DNA from: Acidilobaceae archaeon
Lineage (GTDB): Archaea; Thermoproteota; Thermoprotei_A; Sulfolobales; Acidilobaceae
Length of the DNA: 15,706 nucleotides
Assembly: GCA_027034115.1 (NCBI GenBank)
Contig: JALVJB010000049.1
Span: 1-15,706, forward strand
Direction: 5' to 3'
Part shown: positions 7,260 through 14,073 of the stretch, piece after piece
Layout of the letters: each line of letters starts with the position of its first letter
Position numbering within the stretch: position 1 is the first letter of the stretch
The notes under the pieces: generated by a model
The model's database searches: none
The model's input: only the letters and a program-made list of their open reading frames with translations
Told to the model about the DNA's origin: nothing
Program-made: the position numbers and the translations under genes

Positions 7260-7814
7260 TCATGGGACTAGCCATTTAAAGATTAGGTAGACCGGGTCAC
7301 CATTCGGCTCAGCGGAGGCTAGTATGAAGGCCTTCCTCACGCTATGACTAAGCCTTCCGGCCCTAACTATGTCGGTGGGCTCCAGGTCGTCATTATACCG
7401 CCTAACGTGGAGTATGAAGGGGGCGTGCTCGAGGCCTGGACCCAGCCTGTAGACTGTGAAGACCGCCCCATATTTGAGGCCGCTCCTAACTATTAGGCCA
7501 CTATCCCTCAAGTCCTTGTATATCCTGTAATATGTCTGCAAGTCACTATAATGCTCCTTGAACCTCTCCCAGAGATCCTCAAAGGAGAGTGGGTACTGGC
7601 CGCCTTCATCGTAGACTTCTAGTAGCCCCCTCTCTAGGAGGTAGAGGGCTTCTAACGGGGTTAGGCGTAGGGGGGAGGAGAAGTCTGCTCCCTTGGGTTT
7701 CTCTACTCCCAGGGGTTGCCCGTAGAACCCAAGCTTGTAGAGGCACCTGGATTCTTCGAGGGATCCTACTATTATTGCGTTTCCGTATAGTACTGCTCTA
7801 GCTTTACATTTCAA
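7260..7814 (-). CDS. endA: tRNA-splicing endonuclease, catalytic subunit (EndA)
   Basis: EndA cuts bulge-helix-bulge motifs in precursor tRNA and rRNA (EC 4.6.1.16). The 184-residue protein has an N-terminal domain and the catalytic domain with GLKYGAVFTVY (112-122), EHAPFILHV (129-137) and HSVRKAFILAS (157-167). By alignment with the Methanocaldococcus enzyme the triad is Y122, H130 and K161; the His-to-Lys spacing of 31 matches it. Crenarchaeal enzymes are usually alpha2beta2 tetramers, so this is probably the catalytic alpha chain and the structural chain is encoded elsewhere. The VEKPKGADF stretch (37-45) may be the crenarchaeal loop bearing an extra catalytic Lys. TTG start: AGGAG lies seven bases upstream, and the gene overlaps the DUF47 gene by 11 bases. 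Confidence 0.93.
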   Translation of the reverse strand: MKCKARAVLYGNAIIVGSLEESRCLYKLGFYGQPLGVEKPKGADFSSPLRLTPLEALYLLERGLLEVYDEGGQYPLSFEDLWERFKEHYSDLQTYYRIYKDLRDSGLIVRSGLKYGAVFTVYRLGPGLEHAPFILHVRRYNDDLEPTDIVRAGRLSHSVRKAFILASAEPNGDPVYLIFKWLVP

Positions 7815-8526
7815 ACTGGGACTCCTCGTAGGTTGCCCCCGTCGTGCTGGCTAGGCTTACGCCCATCACGTAGAGGTTTAGCGATAGCCTTGACAGGTTG
7901 TCTGTTATGTCCTCGATAAGGTCTACAGTGTCCCTTAAGAGGACGTACTCCTTGAAGTCCTTTGCCTCTGTTACGAGCGAGTCAAGTATCCTCCTGTAGG
8001 AGTCGTCTACGAGCCTCTCGATCTCCTGGACCTTATCATTACGGGTCTCCATCATCCTGGCTACACTATGATTACCATAAGCCCTACCCATTAGGCGTAC
8101 TAGGGTTGTCACGTGTCCGCTAGCCTCTGTTACTAGGCTCAGCATGCTCTTGATCTCTCCCAGGATAGACGGGGGGACCCTCACTCCGGCCTTTGAGGCT
8201 ATCTTGACCCTGTGCACAAGGGCTTCCAGCTTGCTCGTAATGCTTCTCAATTCCTCGGTTATCCTGAGTATTAGCTCCTTAGAGTCTACTAGCTCTATGC
8301 GGCCCGACGCTATGTAGAGGAGTAGCTGGGCTATGTTGCTCTCAATCCTCTCCTTGGACGTAAATACGTCTTGCCTGAGGAACTTGTCTAGGTACTCTGT
8401 GGAGGGGAGGTTCTCCTCGCCTATGAGAGAGTTTACTGCTACTATCAGTGATTCCAGTTCTCTTGAAATGTTTACTAGGTGTTCTACTACTACCTCCCTG
8501 CTTATGTTGCCTGCACCGGTGTACAT
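7804..8526 (-). CDS. DUF47/PhoU-like helical protein
   Basis: The 240-residue product is predicted all-helical. Its C-terminal half carries the DUF47 pattern: ETRNDKVQEIERLVDDSY (160-177) followed by LLRDTVDLIEDITDNLSRL (196-214), whose Asp/Glu residues are the likely metal-binding positions. DUF47 proteins are distant PhoU relatives and often lie beside a PiT-type phosphate transporter. No transporter is visible here; instead the gene overlaps endA. The role is therefore open: phosphate control, or something unrelated linked to its neighbours. The ATG start is about 70 bases downstream of an AT-rich promoter-like patch. I saw no signal peptide or membrane segment. Confidence 0.8.
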   Translation of the reverse strand: MYTGAGNISREVVVEHLVNISRELESLIVAVNSLIGEENLPSTEYLDKFLRQDVFTSKERIESNIAQLLLYIASGRIELVDSKELILRITEELRSITSKLEALVHRVKIASKAGVRVPPSILGEIKSMLSLVTEASGHVTTLVRLMGRAYGNHSVARMMETRNDKVQEIERLVDDSYRRILDSLVTEAKDFKEYVLLRDTVDLIEDITDNLSRLSLNLYVMGVSLASTTGATYEESQFEM

Positions 8527-8590
8527 GCTTGCTACACCATTACTTCCCTTCTCTAGTGCTTCACCCGCGGTTACCGGGAGTATAGCTGGG

Positions 8591-8602
8591 TATTAATAAA
8601 AG
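8591..8602 (-). promoter_or_regulatory. TATA box for the DUF47-endA unit
   Basis: The - strand reads CTTTTATTAATA, the most AT-rich patch in the 105-base spacer between the helical unknown and the DUF47 gene. Transcription about 25 bases downstream would give a leader of about 44 bases. It implies that DUF47 and endA can be expressed apart from glyS. Confidence 0.5.
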
Positions 8603-8631
8603 GGCTTATCTCGGCTCACTACTTGCCGGGT

Positions 8632-9021
8632 TTATTCGAGCTCTTCCATGATTTCCTTTAGCACCTTCTTCAAGCGTTCTATCTGCTCGTAGTCTTCTCG
8701 CAACGCCCCGCCCAGTCGATCTAGGATCCTGATCTCGGTGTGATAGGCTCCTTCCACATAGTAGCCAGCGAGGGCGTAGAGGTCCTCTGAGTGCTCTCCT
8801 CCTCTGAGTATTTCTCCCCTCTTTATGAGGTCCATGACTCTCTCCGCATCACGGATTAGCGAGTCCCTGAGCCCCCGGAGCCTGGATAGGTGGGAGCCTA
8901 TTTCCACAGGCTCAACCTCCTGGTCCTTAGAGAGACTCTCTAGCTGTTCCAGCGCTGCGAGATGCTGGATTAACTTGTCAGCAATTATGTCTACTAGTAC
9001 CTTGGCCTTGTATTCGCTCAC
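8632..9021 (-). CDS. Small all-helical protein of unknown function
   Basis: I do not recognise this 129-residue protein. It is acidic overall and consists of long amphipathic helices (about 2-33, 38-70, 76-104 and 105-129) with heptad-like spacing, so a helical bundle or coiled coil is likely. There are no cysteines, no signal peptide and no membrane segment. The GTG start has GAGGT upstream at a good distance. A TATA-like box lies 50 bases upstream, and the next gene downstream (DUF47, also all-helical) has its own promoter-like patch. Codon use matches the neighbours, which argues for a real native gene. A partnership with the DUF47 protein is possible but is only inferred from adjacency. 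Confidence 0.7.
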   Translation of the reverse strand: MSEYKAKVLVDIIADKLIQHLAALEQLESLSKDQEVEPVEIGSHLSRLRGLRDSLIRDAERVMDLIKRGEILRGGEHSEDLYALAGYYVEGAYHTEIRILDRLGGALREDYEQIERLKKVLKEIMEELE

Positions 9022-9070
9022 GGCTGGGCGACCTCGCAGGCCTAGTAGTACTGTTTTTGAGAAGAGAAGG

Positions 9071-9077
9071 TATAAGG
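9071..9077 (-). promoter_or_regulatory. TATA-like box before the helical unknown gene
   Basis: CCTTATA occurs on the - strand in the 79-base gap between the two small unknown genes, centred about 52 bases before the GTG start. Just upstream on the - strand is a short GC inverted repeat (GGGGCC...GGACCCC, about 9082-9098) that could act as a weak hairpin at the end of the preceding gene. Confidence 0.4.
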
Positions 9078-9100
9078 TTCCCGGGGTCCTTCGGCCCCTA

Positions 9101-9520
9101 TCACAATGGAAGCACGACTCCCGGGGTTTCAGTGCCCTTGTAGCTCCTCACTGTCGCTATGCTCCCGTCTGCGACTCCGTGTTCCTCCATGAGTTCGGGG
9201 TTTACGTGTATGAAGCCCTCCTCAATGCTCTCGTCTAGGATTACGTGGAATACGAATCTATGCCTGCGGGCCACGGAGACCTCTATTTTCTCCGTCACTC
9301 CTAGCTCCTTGGCTAGAGACGGGTTCATCTTTGCTTTCTCCGGCGGTAGGCTATCATCGTACCTTAGCCTCACCCGCTTCTCTCTTACCTTCTTCTCACG
9401 GGCTTTGAGGCTCGTAGCCGGGGGGATTACTGCTAGTATGTCCCTAATGCTTCCCCTGGGGCGCTCTGGCTGTGCTTCCTCTACTTCCTCTTCTATCTTC
9501 TTCTCCTCCTCCTCAGCCAT
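9101..9520 (-). CDS. Small protein with a double-psi-barrel-like C-terminal domain
   Basis: No family is named with confidence for this 139-residue protein. Residues 1-18 are almost all Glu/Lys (disordered acidic tail), 39-55 are strongly basic, and 60-139 form a compact beta domain. That domain contains two related units, MNPSLAKELGV (65-75) and VNPELMEEHGV (106-116), each followed by beta-strand residues. The NP-x-x-A-x-E-L-G-V pattern with pseudo-two-fold repetition recalls double-psi beta barrels such as the Cdc48 N-domain or FwdD-like proteins. The ATG lies 14 bases after the glyS stop with GAGGGG upstream, so it is cotranscribed with glyS. Function unknown; nucleic-acid or protein binding is plausible. 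Confidence 0.75.
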   Translation of the reverse strand: MAEEEEKKIEEEVEEAQPERPRGSIRDILAVIPPATSLKAREKKVREKRVRLRYDDSLPPEKAKMNPSLAKELGVTEKIEVSVARRHRFVFHVILDESIEEGFIHVNPELMEEHGVADGSIATVRSYKGTETPGVVLPL

Positions 9521-9534
9521 TTCTTAGCCCCTCG

Positions 9535-11301
9535 TTATTCTTCTCCTGTTCCCTCGACGGGGATTCCCAGTTCAGTAATATCGGCCGCCTCGTATAAGAA
9601 CCTTCTCAGGGCGGCGGGGGTTTCTTCTAGGGGTAGGCGTACTTGCCTCCACGTGTCTCTATCCCTCATTGTTACGGTGCCGTCTTCTAGGGTCTGGTAG
9701 TCTATAGTGAAGACTGCGGGGACCCCTATCTCGTCTAAGCGGGCGTACCTCCTCCCTATGCTCCCGCTTTCATCGTATACTACGTGGTATCCTGCTTCTA
9801 CCAGGATCTCGTATAGCTGTCTCGCCTTCTCTCTTAGCTTCTCGTCCTTCTCGACCAGGGGTACTACTCCTGCTTCGATGGGGGCTATGTCCCTGGGGAG
9901 GGAGAGTATTGTGCGGCCAGCCTTTTCCCGGTAGGCGTATTCGAAGGCGACATACACGATCCTGTCGGTCCCGAATGATGGCTCTACCACGTGCGGTACG
10001 ATCTTCCTCCCAGTAATCTTAACCTCCTTCTCCACAATCCGGAATGCTTCCCTCGGGATTCTCTTTCCAGCGATTATCGGTTCTTCTTTCCCGCTAGCCA
10101 TTGCTTCAAGCTTCTCCTCGGGGAGCTTGGAGGCTTCTTCTAGTATCTTCTTCGCCTCGGATTTGAAGGTTCTCCCTATAACTGCGCGGTCGAGGATTAC
10201 CTTTCTAACCTTCACTGTCCTGGGTTTCTCGTAGGGTTTGAATACTGTGAGGTCTTGGCCGCTATACTTCATGTGGCGGGAGAGGTCGTAGTCTCCCCTG
10301 TAACTATAGCCTGCGACCTCGACCCAGCCCCACCGGGCGACTTTCACCATTTGGTCGAATGTCTGCGAGGAGTAGTGCGCCCTCTCGTGGGGGCCTTTTT
10401 CCTCGAAGTACATGTTCTCCGGGGGGACCCCTAGGCTCTCTAGGAACCTCTTACCTATGACCATCCAGTACGCCATGCACTTGTGTATAATGATGCCGGC
10501 GTCAACGGCTTCCTCAACGGTATACTCTCTAGGAGGTTCTCCGGCTTCCTTAGCCTTGTAGGGCCTTACCCTGAGGGTCTCTTTTTTCACCCTGCCGTAG
10601 AAGGGGCAGGAGCCTTCCTCGTCCTCGGGGTCTATGAAATACTCCATCTCCATTATGGTGAACTCTCGGAGCCTCATCATAGCCTGCCTGGGGCTTATCT
10701 CGTTCCTCCCCACCCTACCGATCTGGGCTATACCCAGGGGGAGCCTGCCCCTCATAGTCTCGAGGACCCTCTTGAATGCTACGAACATGCCTTGCGCAAG
10801 CTCCGGCCTTATGTACCCCTTGTTGCCCTCGTAGGGGCCTATCTGTGTGGGGAAGAGTAGATTGAAGAGCTTCACCTCTCCCAGTTCGCCGCCGCATACA
10901 GGACAGCGGAGGCCGTGCTCTCTTATGATCCTAGTCATCTCCTCGGGAGAGAGGCCTTCGGCATCTATGCCTAGTTTCTCCTCTATTAAGTGGTCGGCGC
11001 GGAACTTCCTCCCACATTTTAGGCACGTTACTATGGGGTCTGTGAAGTTCTCGACGTGCCCGCTGGCCTCGTAGACCTTGGAGGGGCCTATGATAGGGGT
11101 TTCGATTTCTACCACGTAGTTGCTATGATTCCTTACTATGAATCTCCTCCACTTATTTATTATTTTTTGTTTTAATAGTGAGCCTAGGGGGCCGAAATCA
11201 TAGAAGCCTGCTACCCCTCCGTATATCTCGTAGGATGGCCAGAAGAAGCCCCTTCTCTTCGCTAGCTCCATTACTTTAGCATATAAGTCCTCTCCCGACA
11301 A
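9535..11301 (-). CDS. glyS: Glycyl-tRNA synthetase, alpha2 type
   Basis: This class II synthetase charges tRNA-Gly with glycine (EC 6.1.1.14). It has 588 residues, normal for the archaeal/eukaryotic homodimeric type. It begins KRRGFFWPSYEIYGGVAGFYD (16-35), which is diagnostic, and has motif 1 around ETPI (67-70). Two zinc-knuckle pairs follow: CLKC (93-96) and CPVC (133-136). Motif 2 is GRNEISPRQAM...REFTIMEMEYF (199-222), and motif 3 lies near EPSFGTDRIVY. The C-terminal anticodon-binding domain starts around PRDIAPIEAGVVPL. The start is TTG: an in-frame TGA lies two codons upstream and the resulting N-terminus has the family length. A TATA-like box lies about 46 bases upstream. The next gene follows after 14 bases. 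Confidence 0.97.
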   Translation of the reverse strand: MSGEDLYAKVMELAKRRGFFWPSYEIYGGVAGFYDFGPLGSLLKQKIINKWRRFIVRNHSNYVVEIETPIIGPSKVYEASGHVENFTDPIVTCLKCGRKFRADHLIEEKLGIDAEGLSPEEMTRIIREHGLRCPVCGGELGEVKLFNLLFPTQIGPYEGNKGYIRPELAQGMFVAFKRVLETMRGRLPLGIAQIGRVGRNEISPRQAMMRLREFTIMEMEYFIDPEDEEGSCPFYGRVKKETLRVRPYKAKEAGEPPREYTVEEAVDAGIIIHKCMAYWMVIGKRFLESLGVPPENMYFEEKGPHERAHYSSQTFDQMVKVARWGWVEVAGYSYRGDYDLSRHMKYSGQDLTVFKPYEKPRTVKVRKVILDRAVIGRTFKSEAKKILEEASKLPEEKLEAMASGKEEPIIAGKRIPREAFRIVEKEVKITGRKIVPHVVEPSFGTDRIVYVAFEYAYREKAGRTILSLPRDIAPIEAGVVPLVEKDEKLREKARQLYEILVEAGYHVVYDESGSIGRRYARLDEIGVPAVFTIDYQTLEDGTVTMRDRDTWRQVRLPLEETPAALRRFLYEAADITELGIPVEGTGEE

Positions 11302-11340
11302 GTGGGGTCACTCTCCCTCCAGGAGTCGTTGCCTCGGGCA

Positions 11341-11351
11341 GTAATTTATAG
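11341..11351. promoter_or_regulatory. Bidirectional TATA-like element between glyS and speB
   Basis: GTAATTTATAG on + reads CTATAAATTAC on -, a good archaeal TATA match for leftward glyS (about 46 bases to its TTG). TTTATA also serves as a match for the rightward agmatinase gene (about 59 bases to its GTG). It is the only AT-rich patch in the 104-base spacer. Confidence 0.55.
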
Positions 11352-11405
11352 AGTATGGAGGGCTAGCGGTCACGGGAAAGCCTGAGAGAGCCGAGGGGCC
11401 TGGCC

Positions 11406-12305
11406 GTGGAGATAGTAGACCTCTACACCGATAGGGGGGAGTGCTTCTTCGGCAAGCAGTCGCCGGAGGCTAGGTATGTTGTACTCGGGGTCCCCTTCGA
11501 CTCTACGGCGTCGTACAGGCCGGGTCAAAGATTCGCGCCGTGCGAGGTCAGGAGGGCCTTGTATAATATTGAGTGGAACAGTTTAGTCATTGACAATGCT
11601 ACTCTCTACGATGTGGATGTAAACGATATCGGTGACGTGGCAGTTGTCCACGGCGATATAGTCACTACTCTCGATAGGGTCGCCACTGTTATCGAAGATA
11701 TCGTAGAGGCAGGTAAGACCCCGGTAGTCATCGGCGGGGAGCACCTTATAACCTACGGTGTTATGAAGGGATTCCATAGGGCCGGTGAGAAGCCCTGCCT
11801 TATAGTGCTCGATGCACACTTTGATCTTAGAAGCGAGTATCTAGGCCTCCAGCTGAGCCACGCAACGGTTATGAGGAGGATACTCGAAGACATGGATACC
11901 CCCCTGCTAGCCTACGTGGGCGTGAGGGCTTGGGAGAGCGAGGAGAAAGAATACGCAGGCGCGAGGGGCCTTCTCTACTATACCTCTCTCAGCGTTAAGA
12001 GGCTGGGCCCAGTCAACGTGGCGGCCAGCCTGGCCAGGGAGGCTTCCAGGTGCAGCGAGATCTACCTTTCAATAGATATGGATGTACTAGACCCAGCCTA
12101 TGCCCCTGGAGTAGCGAACCCCGAGCCCCTCGGGCTGAACCCCTTCGAAGTAGTCCAGATAATCCATAGAGTAGCCGGTGATGCTAGGCTAGCAGGGCTA
12201 GACCTCGTGGAGATAGCCCCTCCCCATGACTGCGGGGGGATAACGAGTATCCTTGGAGCTAAACTCCTATTAGAGGCTCTGTTAGCGAATAGGAATGCTA
12301 GATAG
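11406..12305 (+). CDS. speB: Agmatinase-family ureohydrolase
   Basis: This is a binuclear-manganese ureohydrolase of the arginase/agmatinase fold. The probable reaction is agmatine to putrescine plus urea (EC 3.5.3.11), fitting archaeal polyamine synthesis from arginine. The 299-residue product keeps all six expected metal ligands: H113 (GGEH), D136/H138/D140 (DAHFD) and D224/D226 (SIDMDVLDP). Two substrate-side motifs depart from the common forms: GGEHL instead of GGxHS, and APGVANPEPLGL instead of the usual glycine-rich PGTGTPEPGGL type. Aminopropylagmatine or another guanidino substrate is therefore possible. The GTG start has GAGGGG eight bases upstream. It diverges from glyS, and its last eight bases overlap convergent rpoP. 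Confidence 0.85.
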   Translation: MEIVDLYTDRGECFFGKQSPEARYVVLGVPFDSTASYRPGQRFAPCEVRRALYNIEWNSLVIDNATLYDVDVNDIGDVAVVHGDIVTTLDRVATVIEDIVEAGKTPVVIGGEHLITYGVMKGFHRAGEKPCLIVLDAHFDLRSEYLGLQLSHATVMRRILEDMDTPLLAYVGVRAWESEEKEYAGARGLLYYTSLSVKRLGPVNVAASLAREASRCSEIYLSIDMDVLDPAYAPGVANPEPLGLNPFEVVQIIHRVAGDARLAGLDLVEIAPPHDCGGITSILGAKLLLEALLANRNAR

Positions 12306-12516
12306 CGTAGATCTTCCTACGCTTTATTACTTCCGGCGGGGGCCTCAGCTTCACGAATATCCGGCCGCCACAATTCTTACACATCATCTCCGAGAACTGC
12401 ATGAGTTCGTCGCGAGTCATTATGGTTCCGCAGCGGATGCACTTGTAGTATACCTGCCTGGGTCTAATACCGTAGGGAAGAGTCTCCTCCTCTCCCCACT
12501 CATCGTAAACCGACAC
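12298..12516 (-). CDS. rpoP: DNA-directed RNA polymerase subunit Rpo12 (RpoP)
   Basis: Rpo12 (Rpb12 homologue) is a small zinc-binding RNA polymerase subunit that helps assemble the Rpo3-Rpo10-Rpo11 platform. The product has KCIRC (C26, C29) and CKNC (C46, C49) as the zinc site, then GGRIFVKLRPP and the basic end RRKIYAI, matching the family's terminal K-x-I pattern. At 72 residues it is longer than the roughly 50-residue Sulfolobus protein because of an acidic N-terminal extension (YDEWGEEE). I chose GTG at 12516 because AGGAGGT sits about nine bases upstream. A GTG at 12528 is in frame but overlaps that ribosome site. It overlaps speB tail to tail and diverges from aIF1. Confidence 0.88.
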   Translation of the reverse strand: MSVYDEWGEEETLPYGIRPRQVYYKCIRCGTIMTRDELMQFSEMMCKNCGGRIFVKLRPPPEVIKRRKIYAI

Positions 12517-12554
12517 TATACCCGGCACCTCCTAGCCATGGTGCTATGGAAGAG

Positions 12555-12561
12555 CTTATAT
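12555..12561. promoter_or_regulatory. Bidirectional TATA-like element between rpoP and aIF1
   Basis: CTTATAT on + reads ATATAAG on -, preceded by GGG there. It lies about 42 bases from the rpoP start and about 56 bases from the aIF1 ATG. The - strand reading (GGGATATAAG) is the better TATA match; the + strand reading is the only candidate for aIF1. Confidence 0.5.
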
Positions 12562-12613
12562 CCCTTAGCCACCTAATGGGATTAGCGAGAGGGATAGGTG
12601 GGTAGCGAAGACC

Positions 12614-12919
12614 ATGAACAATCTATCCATGTGCGGAGGACTCCCCCCGGAGATCTGCGAGCAACTTTCTGCAGAGGAGCAAATAATCAAGATAAGGGTT
12701 GAGAAGAGGAGGTTCGGCAGGGAGGTAACAATCATTGAGGGTATCAACGAGAAGGAATTCGACCTCAAGAAGCTGGCTAGCACGCTCAAAAGCAGGCTAG
12801 CGACGGGAGGCACAGCGAAAAACGGCAGAATAGAGCTGCAGGGCGATCACCGGCATAGAGTTAAGAAGATCCTTGTAGAACTGGGCTTCCCCGAGGAGAA
12901 CATTACCATAATAGAGTGA
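12614..12919 (+). CDS. Translation initiation factor aIF1 (SUI1 family)
   Basis: aIF1 binds the 30S P-site region and guards start-codon selection, as eIF1 does in eukaryotes. The 101-residue product has the archaeal N-terminal segment CGGLPPEICEQL (7-18) and the SUI1 domain (about 25-100). The domain shows IKIRVEKRRFGREVTIIEG, KKLASTLKSRLATGGT (72-87 region) and the ending VKKILVELGFPEENITI. Only two of the four cysteines found in some archaeal N-terminal zinc knuckles are present. The ATG is preceded by GGTGGG about 11 bases upstream. The gene diverges from rpoP and its end is 26 bases from the convergent reductase gene. Because many genes here start with GTG or TTG, this factor acts on many non-AUG starts in this organism. 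Confidence 0.95.
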   Translation: MNNLSMCGGLPPEICEQLSAEEQIIKIRVEKRRFGREVTIIEGINEKEFDLKKLASTLKSRLATGGTAKNGRIELQGDHRHRVKKILVELGFPEENITIIE

Positions 12920-12945
12920 TGGGGTTTAACGGGCCCTATCTCTAC

Positions 12946-14073
12946 TTATAGAATAATTTTCTTAATAATACTTATATTCTTTAGTATTAATGAGGCCGTC
13001 TTTACAAGGAGACGTGGATCGCGTAGAATAATTCCTAACAGCTCCTCATGTGAATCATAGCCTATTCTCCCATTCAGGCGGTCGCACAATCCCTTTTCTA
13101 GTAGGGAGCCTAGAAAGCGTATGAGCTTTACCCTCTCGCTTGCCGGTGCTTCATAGAAAGCTCTTGCTAGCTTATACTGCTTGTAGAGTCTACTATATAT
13201 CGTCGAATAGGCCCTGTCGAAGGCCTCTAGAACGTTTAATCCCCTCGCTATGTAGCCCGCCCATTGATTTACGAGCATAGTGTTGGGCCATAGGCCTCCG
13301 CCCGTAATCGGCTTGTTTACCCCGGCAGCATCCCCTATGACTACTACTCTCCCATTCCGCGCCCTGGGCAGTGGGGGGCCGTGTATGACGCGGCCTCCAT
13401 AGACTCTCAGCCGCCTCCTATCGCCTGCGAGTTTTTTGGCCGCTCTAACGGCTTCGCCCGGATTTACTGATAGGGCTCCCACGACTAGGCGGTTGCTTAC
13501 CGGCACTTCCCACGTATACCCGTTCATGGCCGGGGTGAAGCCTACTTTGAAGTACCCTTTCTCCCCCGAGGAACCTGGTATTTCAATGTTCACTCCTAGG
13601 CTTGTCGTTGGATTGTGTATTAGGTCTATCTGGGCCCTGAGCCTGCCCTGGATACCTTCAGCGAGGATCACTATATCATAACTATGTTTCCTTTCACCGG
13701 CCAGTTCTAGGGACCCCTGAGGCGTTACCCTCCTAACCTTAGAGCCGAGCCTCACAACGCCCCGAGCACTCACCTCGCGAAGCATTATCTCCTCGAGCTT
13801 CACCCGGTCCAGCTTAGCTATACCCTCCCTAGTCCTTAGCTTGCACTTAACCTTGTCTAGGGTAATGATTAGGCCTTCGTAGCTCGCTTCGAGGGCCTCC
13901 TTTGCAGGGCGGCCTATTCCATCCACGGTCTCCTGGGAGACTACTCCGGTGCAGTGGGGCGGGTATCCTACACGACCGTGCTCCTCGAATAATTCCACCT
14001 CATATCCCAGCTCGAGCATCCGGTAGGCCGCCATCAGCCCGGCGAATCCTCCCCCGACGACTCCTATTCTCAA
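12946..14073 (-). CDS. Geranylgeranyl-reductase-like FAD-dependent oxidoreductase
   Basis: The 375-residue flavoprotein belongs to the geranylgeranyl reductase family, which in archaea saturates the isoprenoid chains of membrane lipids. The N-terminal Rossmann motif GGGFAG (7-12) binds the FAD ADP moiety. VGYPPHCTGVVS (35-46) occupies the position of the family's substrate-side Cys motif. VVVIGDAAGVNKPITGGGL (243-261) is the second FAD signature. The start is TTG, overlapping the preceding stop as TTGA, with GGAGGAGC upstream. It is translationally coupled to the MTHFR-like gene, which in turn follows ubiA, so a lipid role is likely. The substrate (DGGGP, free chains or quinone side chains) cannot be read from the sequence, and the family has several paralogues per genome. 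Confidence 0.85.
   Translation of the reverse strand: MRIGVVGGGFAGLMAAYRMLELGYEVELFEEHGRVGYPPHCTGVVSQETVDGIGRPAKEALEASYEGLIITLDKVKCKLRTREGIAKLDRVKLEEIMLREVSARGVVRLGSKVRRVTPQGSLELAGERKHSYDIVILAEGIQGRLRAQIDLIHNPTTSLGVNIEIPGSSGEKGYFKVGFTPAMNGYTWEVPVSNRLVVGALSVNPGEAVRAAKKLAGDRRRLRVYGGRVIHGPPLPRARNGRVVVIGDAAGVNKPITGGGLWPNTMLVNQWAGYIARGLNVLEAFDRAYSTIYSRLYKQYKLARAFYEAPASERVKLIRFLGSLLEKGLCDRLNGRIGYDSHEELLGIILRDPRLLVKTASLILKNISIIKKIIL
12951..12982 (+). terminator. T-rich stretch downstream of aIF1
   Basis: About 30 bases after the aIF1 stop the + strand turns AT-rich with several T runs (AATTTTCTTAATAA, then TATATTCTTT). Archaeal intrinsic termination uses T-rich tracts without needing a hairpin, so this is a plausible aIF1 terminator. 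It lies inside the 3' end of the convergent reductase gene, whose last residues (NISIIKKIIL) reflect the same AT-rich bases. Confidence 0.4.

Noticed and set aside
10670..10682. ATGATGA on the - strand as a C box of a C/D guide RNA
   Set aside because: No matching D box (CTGA) at a sensible distance, and it lies in conserved glyS motif 2 coding sequence.
10483..10860. 125-codon open frame on the + strand opposite glyS
   Set aside because: It is antisense to a strongly conserved synthetase, has no recognisable motif or ribosome site, and reflects the codon bias of the real gene.
12517..12528. GTG at 12528 as the rpoP start
   Set aside because: The AGGAGGT ribosome site overlaps this codon, whereas GTG at 12516 is at the right distance.
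12295..12576. 93-codon + strand open frame after speB
   Set aside because: It covers rpoP antisense; rpoP has a clear zinc site, promoter and ribosome site.
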